The notes beneath the pieces were generated by a model, which worked only from the letters and a program-made list of their open reading frames with translations, made no database searches and was not told the DNA's origin. From Physcomitrium patens (taxonomy: Eukaryota > Streptophyta > Bryopsida > Funariales > Funariaceae): a DNA stretch of 64,000 nt. The position numbers were made by a program, and so were the translations under genes. The stretch covers positions 10,008,000 through 10,071,999 of the forward strand of contig NC_037273.1 in assembly GCF_000002425.4 (NCBI RefSeq), read 5' to 3'. Shown here in pieces: positions 1 to 13,665 of this stretch (its first letter is position 1; each line of letters starts with the position of its first letter).

Positions 1-127
1 CTCCCATTCCTCGAGTCCCCAAACATTAACCCTTTTTTCCCTTCTTTTAATTAAAAAAAGTGTTTGTTGGGGTTGGGTTTGTTGGAATATCTATCCATCT
101 ACGCTTCTTTTTCCTTTAATGATTATC

Positions 128-172
<45 letters not shown>

Positions 173-1306
173 AATGGACTTTATTTTGGGGTTGAATTTG
201 GGATTGGGTGGTATTATGTTTTTTTGTATTTTAGGATTTGTTGTCGTGACATGAGGTTATATTCTTATTATAGAATCATTTGGTAGTTTAAAACCACTTG
301 AGATTAGGTAGGTCAGGTTTGCACTACTTTTATAATAAAAGTTAGGGCCTTTTGAAACTAACGAGGTTCAAGCACAATTGTTTGTTTGTTTTGTTTTGTT
401 TTTTTTGTTCTTTGATTTCTTTTTTATTTTTTCTTTCTCTCTTTTTATTATAGAAGTATATACATTTCAAAAAAAATCTTACACTTAAAAGCTATTTTTG
501 GTTTTATTATTTTTATTACTGTGTGTAGTTTATGATATTCAGTAAACTAAATTATTATTTTAAATTATAACAAGCTTCAAAACCATATTCTATATTTTTT
601 TCTAAGTCAGGTCTTAATCAAGTAAAGTAAACATATCTAAAGTAATATTCTGTTTTTATTTCTGTTTTTAAAATCATTTATTTCTTGTGTGAATATATGT
701 ATAAATAAATTCATATATAATAAAGTGGGCCAAATTCCTATTTTTATGCAAACAGTCAAAAATAAAATCACAAAAATTTAAAATTTTGGCATCCACAAAA
801 ATACAGCAAAATCTTATATCAGAAAATAAATAATTATGAAGTTACCATAAATAACACTTTGATTGTTTATAAATTTTAAAATACTTAATAAAATACTTAT
901 TTATAGATTGAGGATATAACTTTGAGACAAAAAGAACTAAAAATCTATACATGAATAATTTTGGTCCTTAAAAAAAAAAAAAAAAAAAAAAAAATTGTTA
1001 AAATTAACACTTTAACTTTATAATAGCTAATTATTTAATAAATAAATAAATAAAAATACTAAATTGAATAATTTAAATCTTAAATTAATCCACTTTATTT
1101 TTATGATTTAATTCTTGTGGCTATTTCAATTTGAGAATAGAAAAATCTATAAATTTAGTAAACAAAAACAAAAATGAATCCAAGATACTCCTTGAAGAGA
1201 AGGGTTTTAAGGTCTCTCTTGCATCACTTTGTCTTAGCTCTAGTTCTAAAGCACTCTAGAATATCCAATTCTAACACACAAAATGTAGGAACATATCTTC
1301 ATCCAA
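1..1306. other. AT-rich intergenic DNA with microsatellites
   Basis: No coding region is supported here. The stretch holds a (TA)n run passing into (TG)n at about 133-172 and a run of 25 A at 970-994. The remainder is unstructured AT-rich sequence that reads as old intergenic DNA. Confidence 0.6.
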
Positions 1307-1830
1307 TGTCATAAACATACATATTTATTTAAAAAAGAAGTGCTAGATAGAAGGTAAATGTAGGTAGATTTGTAGTTTATGATATTCTTAGAAGCTTCAT
1401 AGATGCATATTTGACTTTATACATGTTTATAGTTGATTGGTAGGTTAGAAACTTGGCCATCAAGTTAGTCATATGTCACACAAAAAGATTGCTTGTGGTA
1501 CAAGCTAATTATATAGTATACATATAGGAAATTTGTCTTGTAAGATACATGTTTTGCAAATTAAACACGTTTTGGAGGTCCTATAGGATGTTACTACATA
1601 CCTCCTAGTTAGAAAGTATATATGGAGGTAAGAGTGAAGCCTTCTTCACTCTTGTCAATGCATTTTTGATCTTTAGTCTTGTTTCAAGACTTTTTAATTT
1701 TTTTGTCTTTAGTAATAGCCATTTTTAGTTTAATATGTTACCATCTTTGAGTGATTTCTAGTCTTTTTGAGTGACATAAGAGTGTCTTGAGATTTTCATT
1801 TTTTGAGATTTTTGTCCTTGATATTCAATA
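1307..1830 (+). mobile_element. Solo LTR of Gypsy family 1, plus orientation
   Basis: This 524-bp segment aligns by eye along its whole length with the LTR at 61834-62380 and, in reverse, with 2878-3408. Shared blocks include the GTGAAGCCTTCTTCACTCTT hairpin-like block and TTGGAGGTCCTATA. It begins TGTCATAAAC and ends TTCAATA; its sister ends CAACA, so the terminal CA has probably mutated to TA. Flanking pentamers TCCAA (1302-1306) and TCCAT (1831-1835) fit a target-site duplication with one change. No internal retrotransposon sequence adjoins it, so it is a solo LTR left by LTR-LTR recombination. Confidence 0.8.
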
Positions 1831-2872
1831 TCCATCTATTTCATTTTCCTTACTTTTTGTCTTGAATAAAAAAAAAACATTCAAATTTGTCAAATGAATA
1901 AGTATATATATATATATATATATATATTAAAATTTTAATTAAATTATAGGATTAATATAGACCAATTTAAGATTTATGTAGATTGATTTAATAGTATTCT
2001 AAACAAATGATATAATATCATAAACATCTATATTATTTGAAAAAATACAAGAAGATTAAAATACTACTATTTTTTTATAAAATAACATAATAAACTTAAT
2101 AGATATAAGGTAACTTTATAAATTTTTATAGATGTATTATTTTAATATTATTAATTTTTTTTAAAAAATCTTAAAATATTTACAAAAACAATTAATTTGA
2201 AAAAGCATCTGATCATTTAGACACTTCTTATAATCTCTTTAAGGCTAAAAAAATATTTCTATAAGGATTTTATTTTTTATTTAATATATAAAATAATAAT
2301 ATCACAATTATCATCAATCTTATTGATACATCTCTTATGTTTTAATCATGCTTCAAGTAATTTATTTTTTTTTAAATTTAAAACGGTATTTTTAGTTTTT
2401 TATTATTTAATATATATATATATATATATAATTTAAATATGTAATTTTTGAATCTCTAAAAATTACTATAATTGATAAAAAAAATTAAAATGATAAATAA
2501 TTAACTTAAAATTCATCCTTCCAATTTGTAAGTAATTAGATTTAACAAAATTAAACTAAATAGTAGCTCTTTTTTATATGAACATGTAAAAAATTTGAAA
2601 AAATTGTAATAAATATTTGTATTATTATTTTTAATTAATCATATTGAATGATGATTAAATTTTAAAATAATTTTAAATTAAATAAGTTGTCAAAATTATA
2701 TCATCTGAAGTATAAACATATATATATATATATATATATATAATTCAACAATTGAAATCCGTATTTATGGCCACAAAATCATTAATTTATGTAGCAAATG
2801 AAACCTCTGGAAGAACCTCAAATGTCCAAAATCACTACACAAATTAGTTCTTAATCAATAGTTCAATGATAC
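1831..2872. other. AT-rich spacer between two solo LTRs
   Basis: Nothing coding is visible. TA microsatellites lie at about 1903-1928, 2410-2431 and 2718-2742. The spacer separates two LTRs in inverted orientation, so the whole 1307-3408 segment is an imperfect inverted repeat with a loop of about 1 kb. Confidence 0.55.
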
Positions 2873-2877
2873 CCTAT

Positions 2878-3408
2878 TGTTGAGGACATGAATTTCAAAA
2901 GACTAAAAAATCAATCAATTCTTGTGTCATTCAAAAAGATTAAAAAAATCACTCAAAGATGGTAATATACTAAACTAGAATGGCTATTGCTATAGAAAAA
3001 AAGACTAAAAAATCTTGAAATAAGAATAAGGACTAAAAAAGCATTGATAAGAGTGAAGAAGACTTCACTCTTGCCTCCATATATACTATCTAATTATAAG
3101 CTATGTGGCGACATTCTATAGGACCTCCAACATGTGTTCAATTTGTGATACACGTATTTTAACATGTATGGCAAGTTTTTTATATGCGCACCACATCATC
3201 ATCTTGTACCACAAGCTACCTATATGTGCAAGATATGACTAACTTATTGGCCAAGTTTCTAACCTATCAATCAATTACAAATATGTATAAAGTCAAAATC
3301 ATGTCCATGAAGCTTCTAAGAAGCTATCTTGTAAGATAATATCAAATCTACCTACATTTACCTTCTACCTAGCACTTCTTATTTAGATAAAGATATATGT
3401 TCATAACA
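2878..3408 (-). mobile_element. Solo LTR of Gypsy family 1, minus orientation, with perfect TSD
   Basis: Read on the minus strand the segment starts TGTTATGAAC and ends CCTCAACA, a canonical TG...CA LTR of 531 bp. It matches the LTRs at 1307-1830, 35786-36215 and 61834-62380. The five bases on each side are identical (CCTAT at 2873-2877 and 3409-3413), the expected 5-bp target-site duplication. No internal sequence follows, so this is a solo LTR. It is the best-preserved LTR boundary in the window and defines the ends of the family. Confidence 0.9.
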
Positions 3409-3574
3409 CCTATGAAGATTAGAAATTAAAGACTACATAGAATCTACCATTGCTGTAGAAATATTATTACTTTTTATAGCCTTGATTGAGAGCTTTCAAG
3501 CTTGATGCCTATTAATCATGCAATGCTACTCTCAAAAATCTACAGCAATAGCATACAAATTTTAATCTTTTATT

Positions 3575-3676
3575 GATCAAAAGTTAAGTTATTATTTCAC
3601 TTTTGCTTTACTTTATTTGTAAAAATAATGAGATATGCAGCCAATCAAAGATAATTTTTGTCTCCTATGGTTTATC
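3575..3676 (+). repeat. Direct repeat copy 1 (partner at 5815-5905)
   Basis: The two segments share the blocks ATCAAAAGTT, AATATGCAGCCAATCAAAGAT (the first copy has GATATG) and TTTTTGTCTCCTATG in the same order and orientation, about 2.24 kb apart, with small indels. Weaker similarity runs about 45 bp further. Whether they are terminal repeats of an old element or a local duplication cannot be decided. Confidence 0.65.
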
Positions 3677-5814
3677 TTTTTATTTTTATTTTTAAACTAT
3701 TTTATATAAGAAATATTGAGATATCAATTATTACATTTTATTAAATAAATATTATTATTATTAAAAGATAAAAAAAAAATTACAAAAAATATAACATTTA
3801 GAAGAATAATAGTAATGACTCAAAAATAATCAATTTCATCAAATGATTACAAATAAATCAAATTTAAATAGTAAAATATAATCTAAAAGGTCAATAATAT
3901 AGTTTTTTTAGCATTAATATTTAATTTAAGAATTTATCCTAAACTATATCATCAAATATCTTAAAATATTTTATTTTTTAGTATTAAAATTTTTTTAATT
4001 ATTTTTTTTATTATTCTTTTAAAAAATTATTTAAAATTTGAAAATTATTTACAGTAGAAAAATAAATATATTAAGCTTTTATAATTTTTTATTACAATAA
4101 AAGTAACTAAAGTAAGATTTTTGGAGTGTTGAATATTTTCATTAATTTTTTTAATTATTTGTAAGTAATATTTTCTATATTATCATAATGCTAATCTATT
4201 ATTATTTATTTTTAAAATTATGAAATTTGATTTTTAAATTTTGAATCTAACATTATTTTGATTTTTTGATATTAATATTGATATATATATATATTTAATT
4301 TGAAATAAAAAAGTGGTTTTTTACATATCTCTAAAAAATATTATATAGACATTGTTTTTTATATGGTTATTTTTTATAACTTATAATTTTTTAATAAGAA
4401 ATTTTTGAAAAGCTAACTCTGTCTAAAAGCTACAACACAGAAGTAGTAATTGGATATTTTCTACCAATTGGACTAACTTCAATTGATTTTATTGTAGAAT
4501 CATAACCCTTGATAAGTTGATTCAGTTGAAACTTGTTGCTTTGAGTTTTTGACAAAACACTCTTAGATCCAAAAAGATTCTTATAAAACTCATTTTTTCT
4601 TGAAATTAGTTTTACTTGAAATTTTGAATGACTTCAAAAGAAAGACTTCTAAAAAAATGAGCTTATTTTAGATGTAGTTTTGCAAATTATATGAATAAAT
4701 TTGCCTTTTCACATATCCATCTCGTCCTTGAATTTGGATATTTAAATAGATTTTACATAATTTTACTTCATAGAAAGCATATATTAGCTCCTATATTTGC
4801 ACAACAAAACATTGACCCCACTTCCTTCAAAAAAAAATACCAAATTATAAGAGTTGTTATTTTGCTTTGCTCTTTTCTAGATTCTTCTATACATATGCAT
4901 GTATGTGTATGTACATATATATATATATATATATATAATGGTGTATGCAACAAGTGAATTAATATGTTGATTAAGGTCTCACTCAAGACAAGACTATTGC
5001 TGTATAATATTCATTTAACATTTATTTTTCAATGTTTGTATCAGTCTCAAGTTGTGTCCCTCTACACAAAAGTCTACATTGCAGTTTTTCTATACAGTAA
5101 GTCTAGAACTGTTCACACAATCATATTGTGTATTTGACCAAATCTATTTTTTCTGATCCTTTGAAAATTGGGTTGACCTTATGGTTATGGGTTGTAGAAA
5201 ATAAATAAACAAACAATAAATTATCTAACTTTCAATGGAGGAAAAGAAACATATATACATCGGATAGCATGACCATTACTACATTTACCCATTTATTTAT
5301 TTTTATTACATTAGCCACATTATTTTTGTTGGGCTTATTATTATATTGAATGAGCATTAATGAATTCATGCATACAGAGTGAAAATTGTTGTCCCTGTGT
5401 AACATCTAAACTTACATTACCATTCAAGAAACTTTTAGCTTCCTATATAATACTTGTTTTGTTACAAGAATTTCCAGCTAGATATGCATCGAAATAATAC
5501 CAAGAAGAATCTTTCGTAAGGATGAAACTTCAATTCCATTCAAATTCTCTATTACAGTCCAACATCCAACCAATTGTGGGCAACTTCAAAAGATGTCCCT
5601 ACACCATTTCAATAATATAAATCATAATATGTATGTATGTATCCATACACTAGGAAAATCCATGCTGTTGGCAACAAAAAAAAATTATTTACTGAAAAAT
5701 ATTTATTAAAAATTATGATGGCTGATCTCACAGTAATTTGACCATGTCTAGTGATCTTACATTACTACTCTACAATGTGATAATCATGTAACATGCACAT
5801 TGTGATATCTAATT

Positions 5815-5905
5815 AATCAAAAGTTGAGTTATTGCTTCACTTTGATGAAAATAATGAAATATGCAGCCAATCAAAGATGGTTTTTGTCTCCTATGATTTA
5901 TCCTA
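5815..5905 (+). repeat. Direct repeat copy 2 (partner at 3575-3676)
   Basis: This is the second copy of the direct repeat described at 3575-3676. It lacks about 10 bp of the T-rich middle part. No coding content is seen between the copies. Confidence 0.65.
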
Positions 5906-6786
5906 TTTGTTTATCCCTTGAGATATTTTATGTAAGAGATATATAATTAGAAGCATAGATAAGAAACAAAATGGACAAGTAGTAGGCAATGACTATGTAG
6001 AATAGAACTCCTACTCATCCATCCACCCATCCATAAATTGGATAAAAAAATAAAAAATAAAAAATAAAAAATTTTCTCACATAATATTTCATAATTTTTC
6101 AAAAGATATACCAAAAACCAATACCATGAGATTTGTGTAGACGTAATTATATTAACTCGAGAAAACATAAGGCATTTCTATAAAAGTAGCTTAAAACTGT
6201 TATTAATGGGAGTTAAGGGAAAAAGAGTTCAAATAATGACTAAGTTACAAGTTAGTCATTGATAAATGAATTGGGTGGTTATCAAAGATTAATGAGGTTG
6301 ATTCATAATAATAACATGGGTGTAAAATAACTCCTTTTAAAATATTCTCTTATTTTATTATTTCATTTTTCTTCTTAAGATATTCTTGTTAGGAAGAAAA
6401 AAGAAAAAAATGGTACTTAAAACATAAAAAAATATAAGATTTTAATTTTTATACATATCATCATAGATATGTCTTTTTTAAAAATAGCATGAATGTTTCT
6501 GAAGATATTATTAGGGATTCCAGAGATAAGCATAAGACCATCTTTAAAACTTTCACACAATGAAGGAATTTAAACAAATTACAACAACCAGAATTTTAGA
6601 ACAATGTTTTTTATATTATTATCTAAAGTTGGATGAATACATACATACATACATACATACATACTTCTGTCAGGAAGATATCAATTTCCCAGAGATACAA
6701 ATCTGAATTATTATTAAAAATAAAAATGATTAATACAATTCATCTTCAGACAATTTTTTCCTCAAGCACTGTATGAATGTATGAAC

Positions 6787-6828
<42 letters not shown>

Positions 6829-7929
6829 GTGTCTATTTCCTAGAGCATTAATATCTTGAGTAATAATATTAATTTTATACCCTCCAAACAACACTTTTGT
6901 TGGATCACCAGAAAATCTTAATTATTATACAACACATGTCAACAATGTTAGATAGACAGACATCTTTTTATTTTATTTAAATGATGCAATCAAATCTCAA
7001 CACACCACATCTAATTACTTGCTTTGTATCTACATGTCTATTACTTTGGAAAAGTAATTTGATTTCCATCCCTTTGAATAGCTTGCATGGTTTTATATAT
7101 CATATTAACAACTCACAAACTATTCACCTCATGAGCCTTATACTTCATACACATTCTGTACAATAGCACATGGATTGATATGGAATATATATAACTTTGA
7201 TTGATGCTAACCATTTTTTTTCCTTCTCCTTCTTTTGTTATTATTCCCTCAAATGATTCCATTTTATTGTAGCCCACACATGAAAGGAGGTGCAAAAGTG
7301 AATGTCTTTTGGAATAACTAAATATTCTTTGGACACGAGGGAAAAAAATTAATTTAAAAATAAATAAAAATAAAATGCATCTCTCCTTGCTCCATTATTT
7401 AATATGGCAAAGTGGGGTTCATCCCACATTGCCAAATAAATTATGTAAATTACAAGATTTGAAATAAATTAAAAATGAAAAAATCACATGGGAGTGCATG
7501 CTGGGCCATATCTTTTCTGATGATCCTGTTACACACATTATAGAAGCTACTTCACTTTATTCTTTGAACCTAGATTATCAATTGTGAAAAAACAAGTTTG
7601 CATTTGTTTCAAAAAGGTTCCTAGTACTTTCTCCCATAAAGTTACCTTAATTTAGTCTTCCTTTAATAATAAACACCATTAAAGATAATTCCATGAAATA
7701 ATAATAATAATAATCATAATAAAAACAAAAACAGAACACTACTAATTCTCTGAATTCATTCATTGTTATCTTCTTCATGTCCTTGGCTAGTTACATGTAC
7801 TCATTTACTTCTCTTTCTTTTTGACAATGTGGGATGCTGCTACTTGTTTCAAGTTGTCTATATGAATATAAGTTCATCACACCAATCTCACAACACAAAA
7901 ATGAAGGAAACATGGGAACACATAAAAAT

Positions 7930-7975
<46 letters not shown>

Positions 7976-10159
7976 TGTTTAGTGTTATTGAGAGACTTGT
8001 TCCAAGCTCTGACAAAAATACATATTGTTAGGAAGGAGGGAGGCTGTTATGAAGGACAACTGAAGGTGGCCAAATAAATTATAAAGAGCTTCAAAGAATG
8101 CTGCATTAAAAAGGCATTAAAAAGGAAAAGTGACGACTCCACCTCCTTTGGTGCCACAGAACCCGATCACCGGCAGCTCGGCAGAATGTTTCCCACCTTG
8201 AAACACCCCCTTCCACGCCTTCCGATGCCACGCGCATCGGACGGCATTACCGCATCGATTTGTGGACCCACTAAACACCGTCAGATCATTTTGAATCACG
8301 TGGGCGGCTCTCGACCGTCGATTCGTTGTCTCATTCCTTTGCCCTTTGTGGTGCGCGTCGAAGTAGGTTCATACGATCGCATATATAATCGTATAATACA
8401 ACATGGTATCGTATCGTATCATACTCTATATGTCGTAGTTTACCATTATGTATTTGCCGTGTCCCGGGTATTGTACACACAGTGTGTGGAATCTTGTGAT
8501 GCGTGTTTCACACTGCGAATTTTATATTTTTTCTTCTTCTACGCACCCCCGCTGGTCTTCACTGGGCCCACTGAGACTTTTCATTGAAAATATCTCTCCA
8601 CTTCTGTGGTCTGGCTTGGATGGGGCTATATTTCGCAAGTTGTGGATTCAGAAATAGAGACGATTGCTAGTGTAATGTAGATCTCTATTCTCGAAGCATA
8701 TTATATGTATATTTATTTCTACTTCTACTTTTGTTTGGATCCAAAATAAGCTTGAAATCTTCGAATCCTTTTTCAAACATGTGCACTTCAAAATGAGATT
8801 GGATAGGTCTAACAATAGCGTGTTTCTCATAACAACTCGTTATTATTAGAGTTCCCTTCAATCAAAAGAAATCATACAACTTTAGTAAACATATCTTCAA
8901 ATCTGACTTACCCCAGTGTACTTCGCTTTTTATCACTTCACGGGTTACTAAACTTAACAAATATTTGCCTTGATAATGAGATCATTATAAGATCTATTTA
9001 TTAGTGTCCCTATGATGAGCATTAATGTCGTTAAAGTTACATTGACACGTATGATGACTATGTTTTGGCGAACAGCCAATATATATTTAGATAGAAATAT
9101 TTGAGCATGTAACAATAACAATAATGAGGAATAATAATAACAGTAACTGTGGTGTTTAGCTTTGTTTTGTTTTGTTTGCAGACAAAGCTGTTCGTCAAAA
9201 TCTCTTGGTGTTTGTTTTTCAATGCAAGCAACTTACAAGATGGTTGCAAAGTGAAGGAGGAGGAGAAAAAGGGAGCACCAAGACATGCCTAACTACCGTG
9301 AGGAGGAGCTGGCTTTTGGGGCTTCTTTGACTGAGTGGAGACTCCATGGCGTATACACTTTGTATGAAGAAAGTCCAAGGGTGCCAGATTCTTGAACTGG
9401 AACTGGAACTGGTGAGGCAACTCAACCAGAGCAACAACAACAAAATAATAATAATAATAATAATACTAACAAAAGCACAAGCTGCCAAGGGACAGGAGTG
9501 ACCCACCATAATATTAAGTTATTATTATTATTATTATTATCTATCTATATATGAATATGAAATTTGTGGGGTAGACATGTGTCCTTGACTAAAAGACATG
9601 GATTTTATTCGTTTTTTCCATTCACTGAAAAGAGTATGCCACTGGCACTATCTCTCTCACACACACAGTACCTCCTTATATATATATATATATATATATA
9701 TATCTGTATATAAAATATTCCGTATGTTGTCAAGTCAAAGCTGGTGGGTTCTGGAACATTCTGGTAGTACTGTGTGGCAAGTTACTCAATCAATCTCTCT
9801 CTCAGTTGATTAATCAGCCATCAGTTGAAAACATACACAAACACACACACACACACAAACTAAGTGGAAAGATGGGATTTACATGGAATGGAAGTGAAAG
9901 CCTTCTATTTCACAGCCTCCTTCCAATCTTGCACTATGTTTATATGTTTGGGATCTAAAGGATGAACTGGCACTGCTCATCGAAGTGCAGGCAGTCCAAG
10001 TCCAAGTCTAAGACCCCCCGCTTCCCTTTTCTCCTTCATCTCCTCCTTCTGTCACTGCCAGGGTGTCAAAATTCTCTATGGCAATCAAGTAACAGGGATA
10101 TAAAAAGTACCTTTTGGCACCAATCTGTACTCCAGGTTGAAGGGGAAAAATTACAAATC

Positions 10160-10190
<31 letters not shown>

Positions 10191-12076
10191 TATAAAATAA
10201 TAATAATAGTAAAAGGCAGGAAGGAGATGTACCTGAGCTTGATGGAGGAGGATGGCCCATGTGTGTCTCATGCCCTTGTCTTGTCCTTGCCTCAAGGCTT
10301 CTTCTATAATTGTAGTTGCTGGCCCTGCCCCCAACCCCCCACCCCAACCATGTTATCTATTACCATGCATGAATACAGGATAACAATATTATTGTTACTG
10401 AAGAAAAAAGGAAAAAAGAAGAAAACAACAAAGTAGTTGAAAGAAAGTAAGAAGCAAGCAAATAAAGTCGTTAGTTTAATAACGAGGGCAAGGAACAAAT
10501 CTGAGTTGTGACGAGTAGCTGGAAACATGGATTATCTAATGGTTGCAAAGTGATTTGAAGCTCAGAGTATTGATTTGTTCTTGCGTGAACAAAGTCAACA
10601 TGAGTTGCATGGAGTTGCAATTGTCGCCGTGCTTGAGAGGAGCTTCATGATAAGGTCCTGATATTTCAGAAGCAAAATATGATGATCAGAGGGGTTTGCT
10701 TGAAGTTTAATCAACCACACACGCTGCCAACTGGTGAGCATGAACACACAAGGGATCTATCTACCCATCACTGTTTTTGTTTTTATTTTTTATACTAGTA
10801 GCATACGCAATTGAGTCACAAGGGTATCTCGCTCACAATTTACTGCAGATCAGATTCAGCAACTCTTTCGAAGTACTGGAATGCCTGTATGAATACTCAT
10901 ATGAAGCCCGCGAGACAACAAACAAACAAACAAACAAACAAACAGAGATAAAAAAATGCGTCTCACTTGCTGATCACTCGTTGCTTATATTGCAAAAGAG
11001 AAACGGGCATGTTTGACGGTCATCTAGCAGTTCTTTTTCACCAGTTGAAACATTGACTTTCTTTCTACTTCACCGCACATTCATCATCGATCGGTTCTCA
11101 CTAGCTGAAAGCTAGTGAAAATCCACTATGTACAATGCCCAGACAAATTCACTTGCACTTGCACATGCGTTTGCAGTTCTGGTCATAAACAGCCTCTGGA
11201 ATAACTCCACACGACGTCGACAACAACAACACCTCACTGTAACCTCCCTCTCTCTCTCTTCCTTACACAAGACCACCAACATTGGACCTGCTGCAGTGTA
11301 GGAATTCAAGGCTTATCAGCTGAGGACAAAATCATTCCCCCAAGGACGATACTCAAGCCTGTTCCAACGCCCTCTCCCCTTCCCTCCCCCTCAAGCTGCA
11401 CACCAACAGACCCTTGTGCACCGATTCCTACTGGTCGTTCACGTGGATTTGTTCCTCTGCGTAGAGGGTGAGCCAATCTGATGGGCCTCACTGTCACAGC
11501 TCCCACGCTGCTCCCCATTTGCTGTGCCTACTCGGCAGCACACCATCATACCACAACCACAACAAACTCATGCTCATGCGTTCGTAACAAACTCAAACCT
11601 CGCGTTTCAGTCTCATTCCTCCGTAGTATGGCCTCGAGCATGGAGCCCAGATGTGTCACTGCCTGTAACGGGACGTTTGTCTTGCACTTCCTCTTGGTGC
11701 TACAACATCACGTGCTAGTAATCTACCGCGACAACATTGCCAAACACATCTCGTATTAAGCTTCTCCTCTGCATTTCATGTGTGTTTGTAGCTTCCTGTG
11801 CGACTAGTGGAGGTCAGTGGATTGATGAGTGTCTGAGAGAGAGAGAAACGAAAGTATTTGTGTGTTTGGAGTCATTACTTTGCAATGAATTCACTTTGTT
11901 AGAAGGCGCATTGAGAGTCTTACTTGCAGAAAACTCATTTCTGTTATTGTGATTCTCGAACTATCAACACTGTTTCGTTCAACCTCTTCTGATATTTCAT
12001 ACCGCTTCAGATTGAAATGTTTATTAAATGAACTTTGATATGTTTTAAGATTTTACTCGTAGTATCAGATTGTATT

Positions 12077-12130
12077 TGTATGTATGTATGTATGTATGTA
12101 TGTATGTATGTATGTATGCATGCATGCATA
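12077..12130. repeat. (TGTA)n microsatellite
   Basis: About a dozen TGTA/TGCA tetranucleotide units in a row, with C replacing T in the last few units. Confidence 0.9.
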
Positions 12131-12338
12131 TGTACATGGGTTTAATGAGTGTTTTTTCTTTCTCAGTTGATTGATAATAGTTGAATATAAAATAGGTGAT
12201 TGCAAACGTAATGAAAAACGTCTATTTAATATATAAAATATTTACTCCGTTTTGAAAAAAAATGCCAATTTAAAACAACAGTTCATAAGATAATTCAAAT
12301 ATATCCAATCGATTCATTATATGATAATAAACACAATG

Positions 12339-12367
12339 TTTTTTTTTTTTTTTTTTTTTTTTTTTTT
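12339..12367. repeat. Poly-T tract
   Basis: Twenty-nine consecutive T. It may be the poly-A end of an old minus-strand retroposed sequence or simple slippage; no target-site duplication was recognised. Confidence 0.85.
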
Positions 12368-13505
12368 CTCTATTATTTATTTCTGTCCAATACATTTACC
12401 ACTATTCACATCACAATAACAATTGTACATTGATTGAACAATCTTTGGCTTCTGTTTGTTTTGTTTTGTTTTTTTTTTTTAAAATTTTTATCTTCAGCTT
12501 CTTACAGAATTTCATCCAGCAATGTTGACTATTCACACACGAGATTTACACTAGTGAAGTTTATCATTAGTTATTAGAAAAATGAGCAATTATGATACCA
12601 GTAAGTCATGTTAATACACGTATCTAGAATTTCTACATTTACGTTATTTTTGTGTATGTTTGTCAATACATACATTTACGACTGAAATATTTCTCAATAC
12701 ATATTTGTATGAGTCACTATCTTGAGGATGCCAAGGGTTAGTAGATTTGAACCAAAGATACAGTAATCGACATAAAACATAACCACACTAATCAGATTTT
12801 AGTTTTATTTCATCATGCCTATCACGATACCCAAGTTGAACATGCAAATCGTTCTCGAACATGTACGCACTCTCTGTATATAAAACAAGCCCAAATCTAA
12901 GAATGCCAAATGCAGTTAGTTCATACGAAGACTTGTCTGTGACAGTGAATTCCTGCAAGTGTAAGATTTCCTCAAAGAAACTTGCATGCGACAGAACCAT
13001 CGACATCTACGCAGGCTAAGTGTGTGTATCTATGACGTTGCAAACTGAGCACTCAGGCTCATGGTCCCATGACTGATCTAAAGGGAATACTGCAGCACTT
13101 CACCAGGAGAAACACAACTGGTATCCGAAACACCACACCATAGATTGATACATCGGCACGATTGCACTGTAAACTGGTCTCTTTCGGGAGTGGATTCATT
13201 CGATCGACCATGTTACAGACACCTCCTCGAAATCGGCAAGCCCACAGGCCAAGTGGGTTGGATCGAGGCATGCAACAACAGGTCAGGGTGTGATACCAAC
13301 GAAACTGTTACCTTTCTTCTCCTTTCCTTCTCATTGCAGTTGTGGGTGCAGTGGTCACGCAACCGGAGCGTTGTTGTTGCTTCATGGTTTGCATTATGGG
13401 TAGAATCAGCAGCGAAGGAATAGAGGGCGAGGGCTCGGTGTCGGTGATCGATGTGGTGCAAAGCCATCCTTAAGAATCTGTTCTTGCTACCGTTGAACTA
13501 CCCTT

Positions 13506-13665
13506 CGTTGGATGAATGGATTGGATGAATGATATGATACTTGGATGGATGTCGTGGATGAACGATAGGATGTTTGGATGGATATGGTGGATGAATATTT
13601 TGGATAGATGAACACGATGGATAAATGGATTGGTTGGATGGATGTGGTGGATAAATGGATGAACT
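13506..13665 (+). repeat. Degenerate GGATGAAT/GGATGGAT minisatellite
   Basis: About 160 bp are built from repeated GGATGAAT, TTGGATGGAT and GTGGATGAA units with point changes. It sits at the edge between the 8-13.5 kb island and the following AT-rich tract. It has no coding value. Confidence 0.8.

Larger units (their letters stand above)
3414..8100. other. AT-rich intergenic region with microsatellites and a short dispersed repeat
   Basis: No gene is supported; the short open frames here are largely microsatellite translation. Simple repeats include (TA)n at 4914-4937, (ACAT)n at 6637-6664, (AT)n passing into (GT)n at 6786-6832, and (CA)n passing into (TA)n at 7930-7975. A direct repeat pair lies at 3575-3676 and 5815-5905. 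The rest is unassigned. Confidence 0.5.
8101..13500. other. Higher-GC island without a recognised gene
   Basis: Composition changes from strongly AT-rich to near-genic, especially at 8117-8660, 9240-9510, 9960-10350, 11110-11760 and 13060-13470. CACGTG G-box cores occur at 8297-8302 and 11440-11445, and a TATATAAT box at about 8382. Possible small introns can be drawn, for example AACAG/GTCAGGG to CATTGCAG/TTG at about 13280-13340. No open frame gives a recognisable domain. Simple repeats interrupt it: (TA)n 9677-9703 and 10160-10194, (ACAA)n 10915-10944, (TGTA)n 12077-12130, and 29 T at 12339-12367. It could be promoter/UTR sequence, a non-coding transcript or a fast-evolving gene. Confidence 0.45.

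Noticed and set aside
7763..8077. Overlapping open frames rich in HTHTHT and IYIYIY
   Set aside because: They are translations of the CA and TA microsatellites at 7930-7975, not proteins.
10066..10347. Minus-strand frame with a possible splice donor near 10224
   Set aside because: A donor-like CAG/GTACAT exists, but no partner exon or domain could be found and the frame runs through a TA microsatellite.
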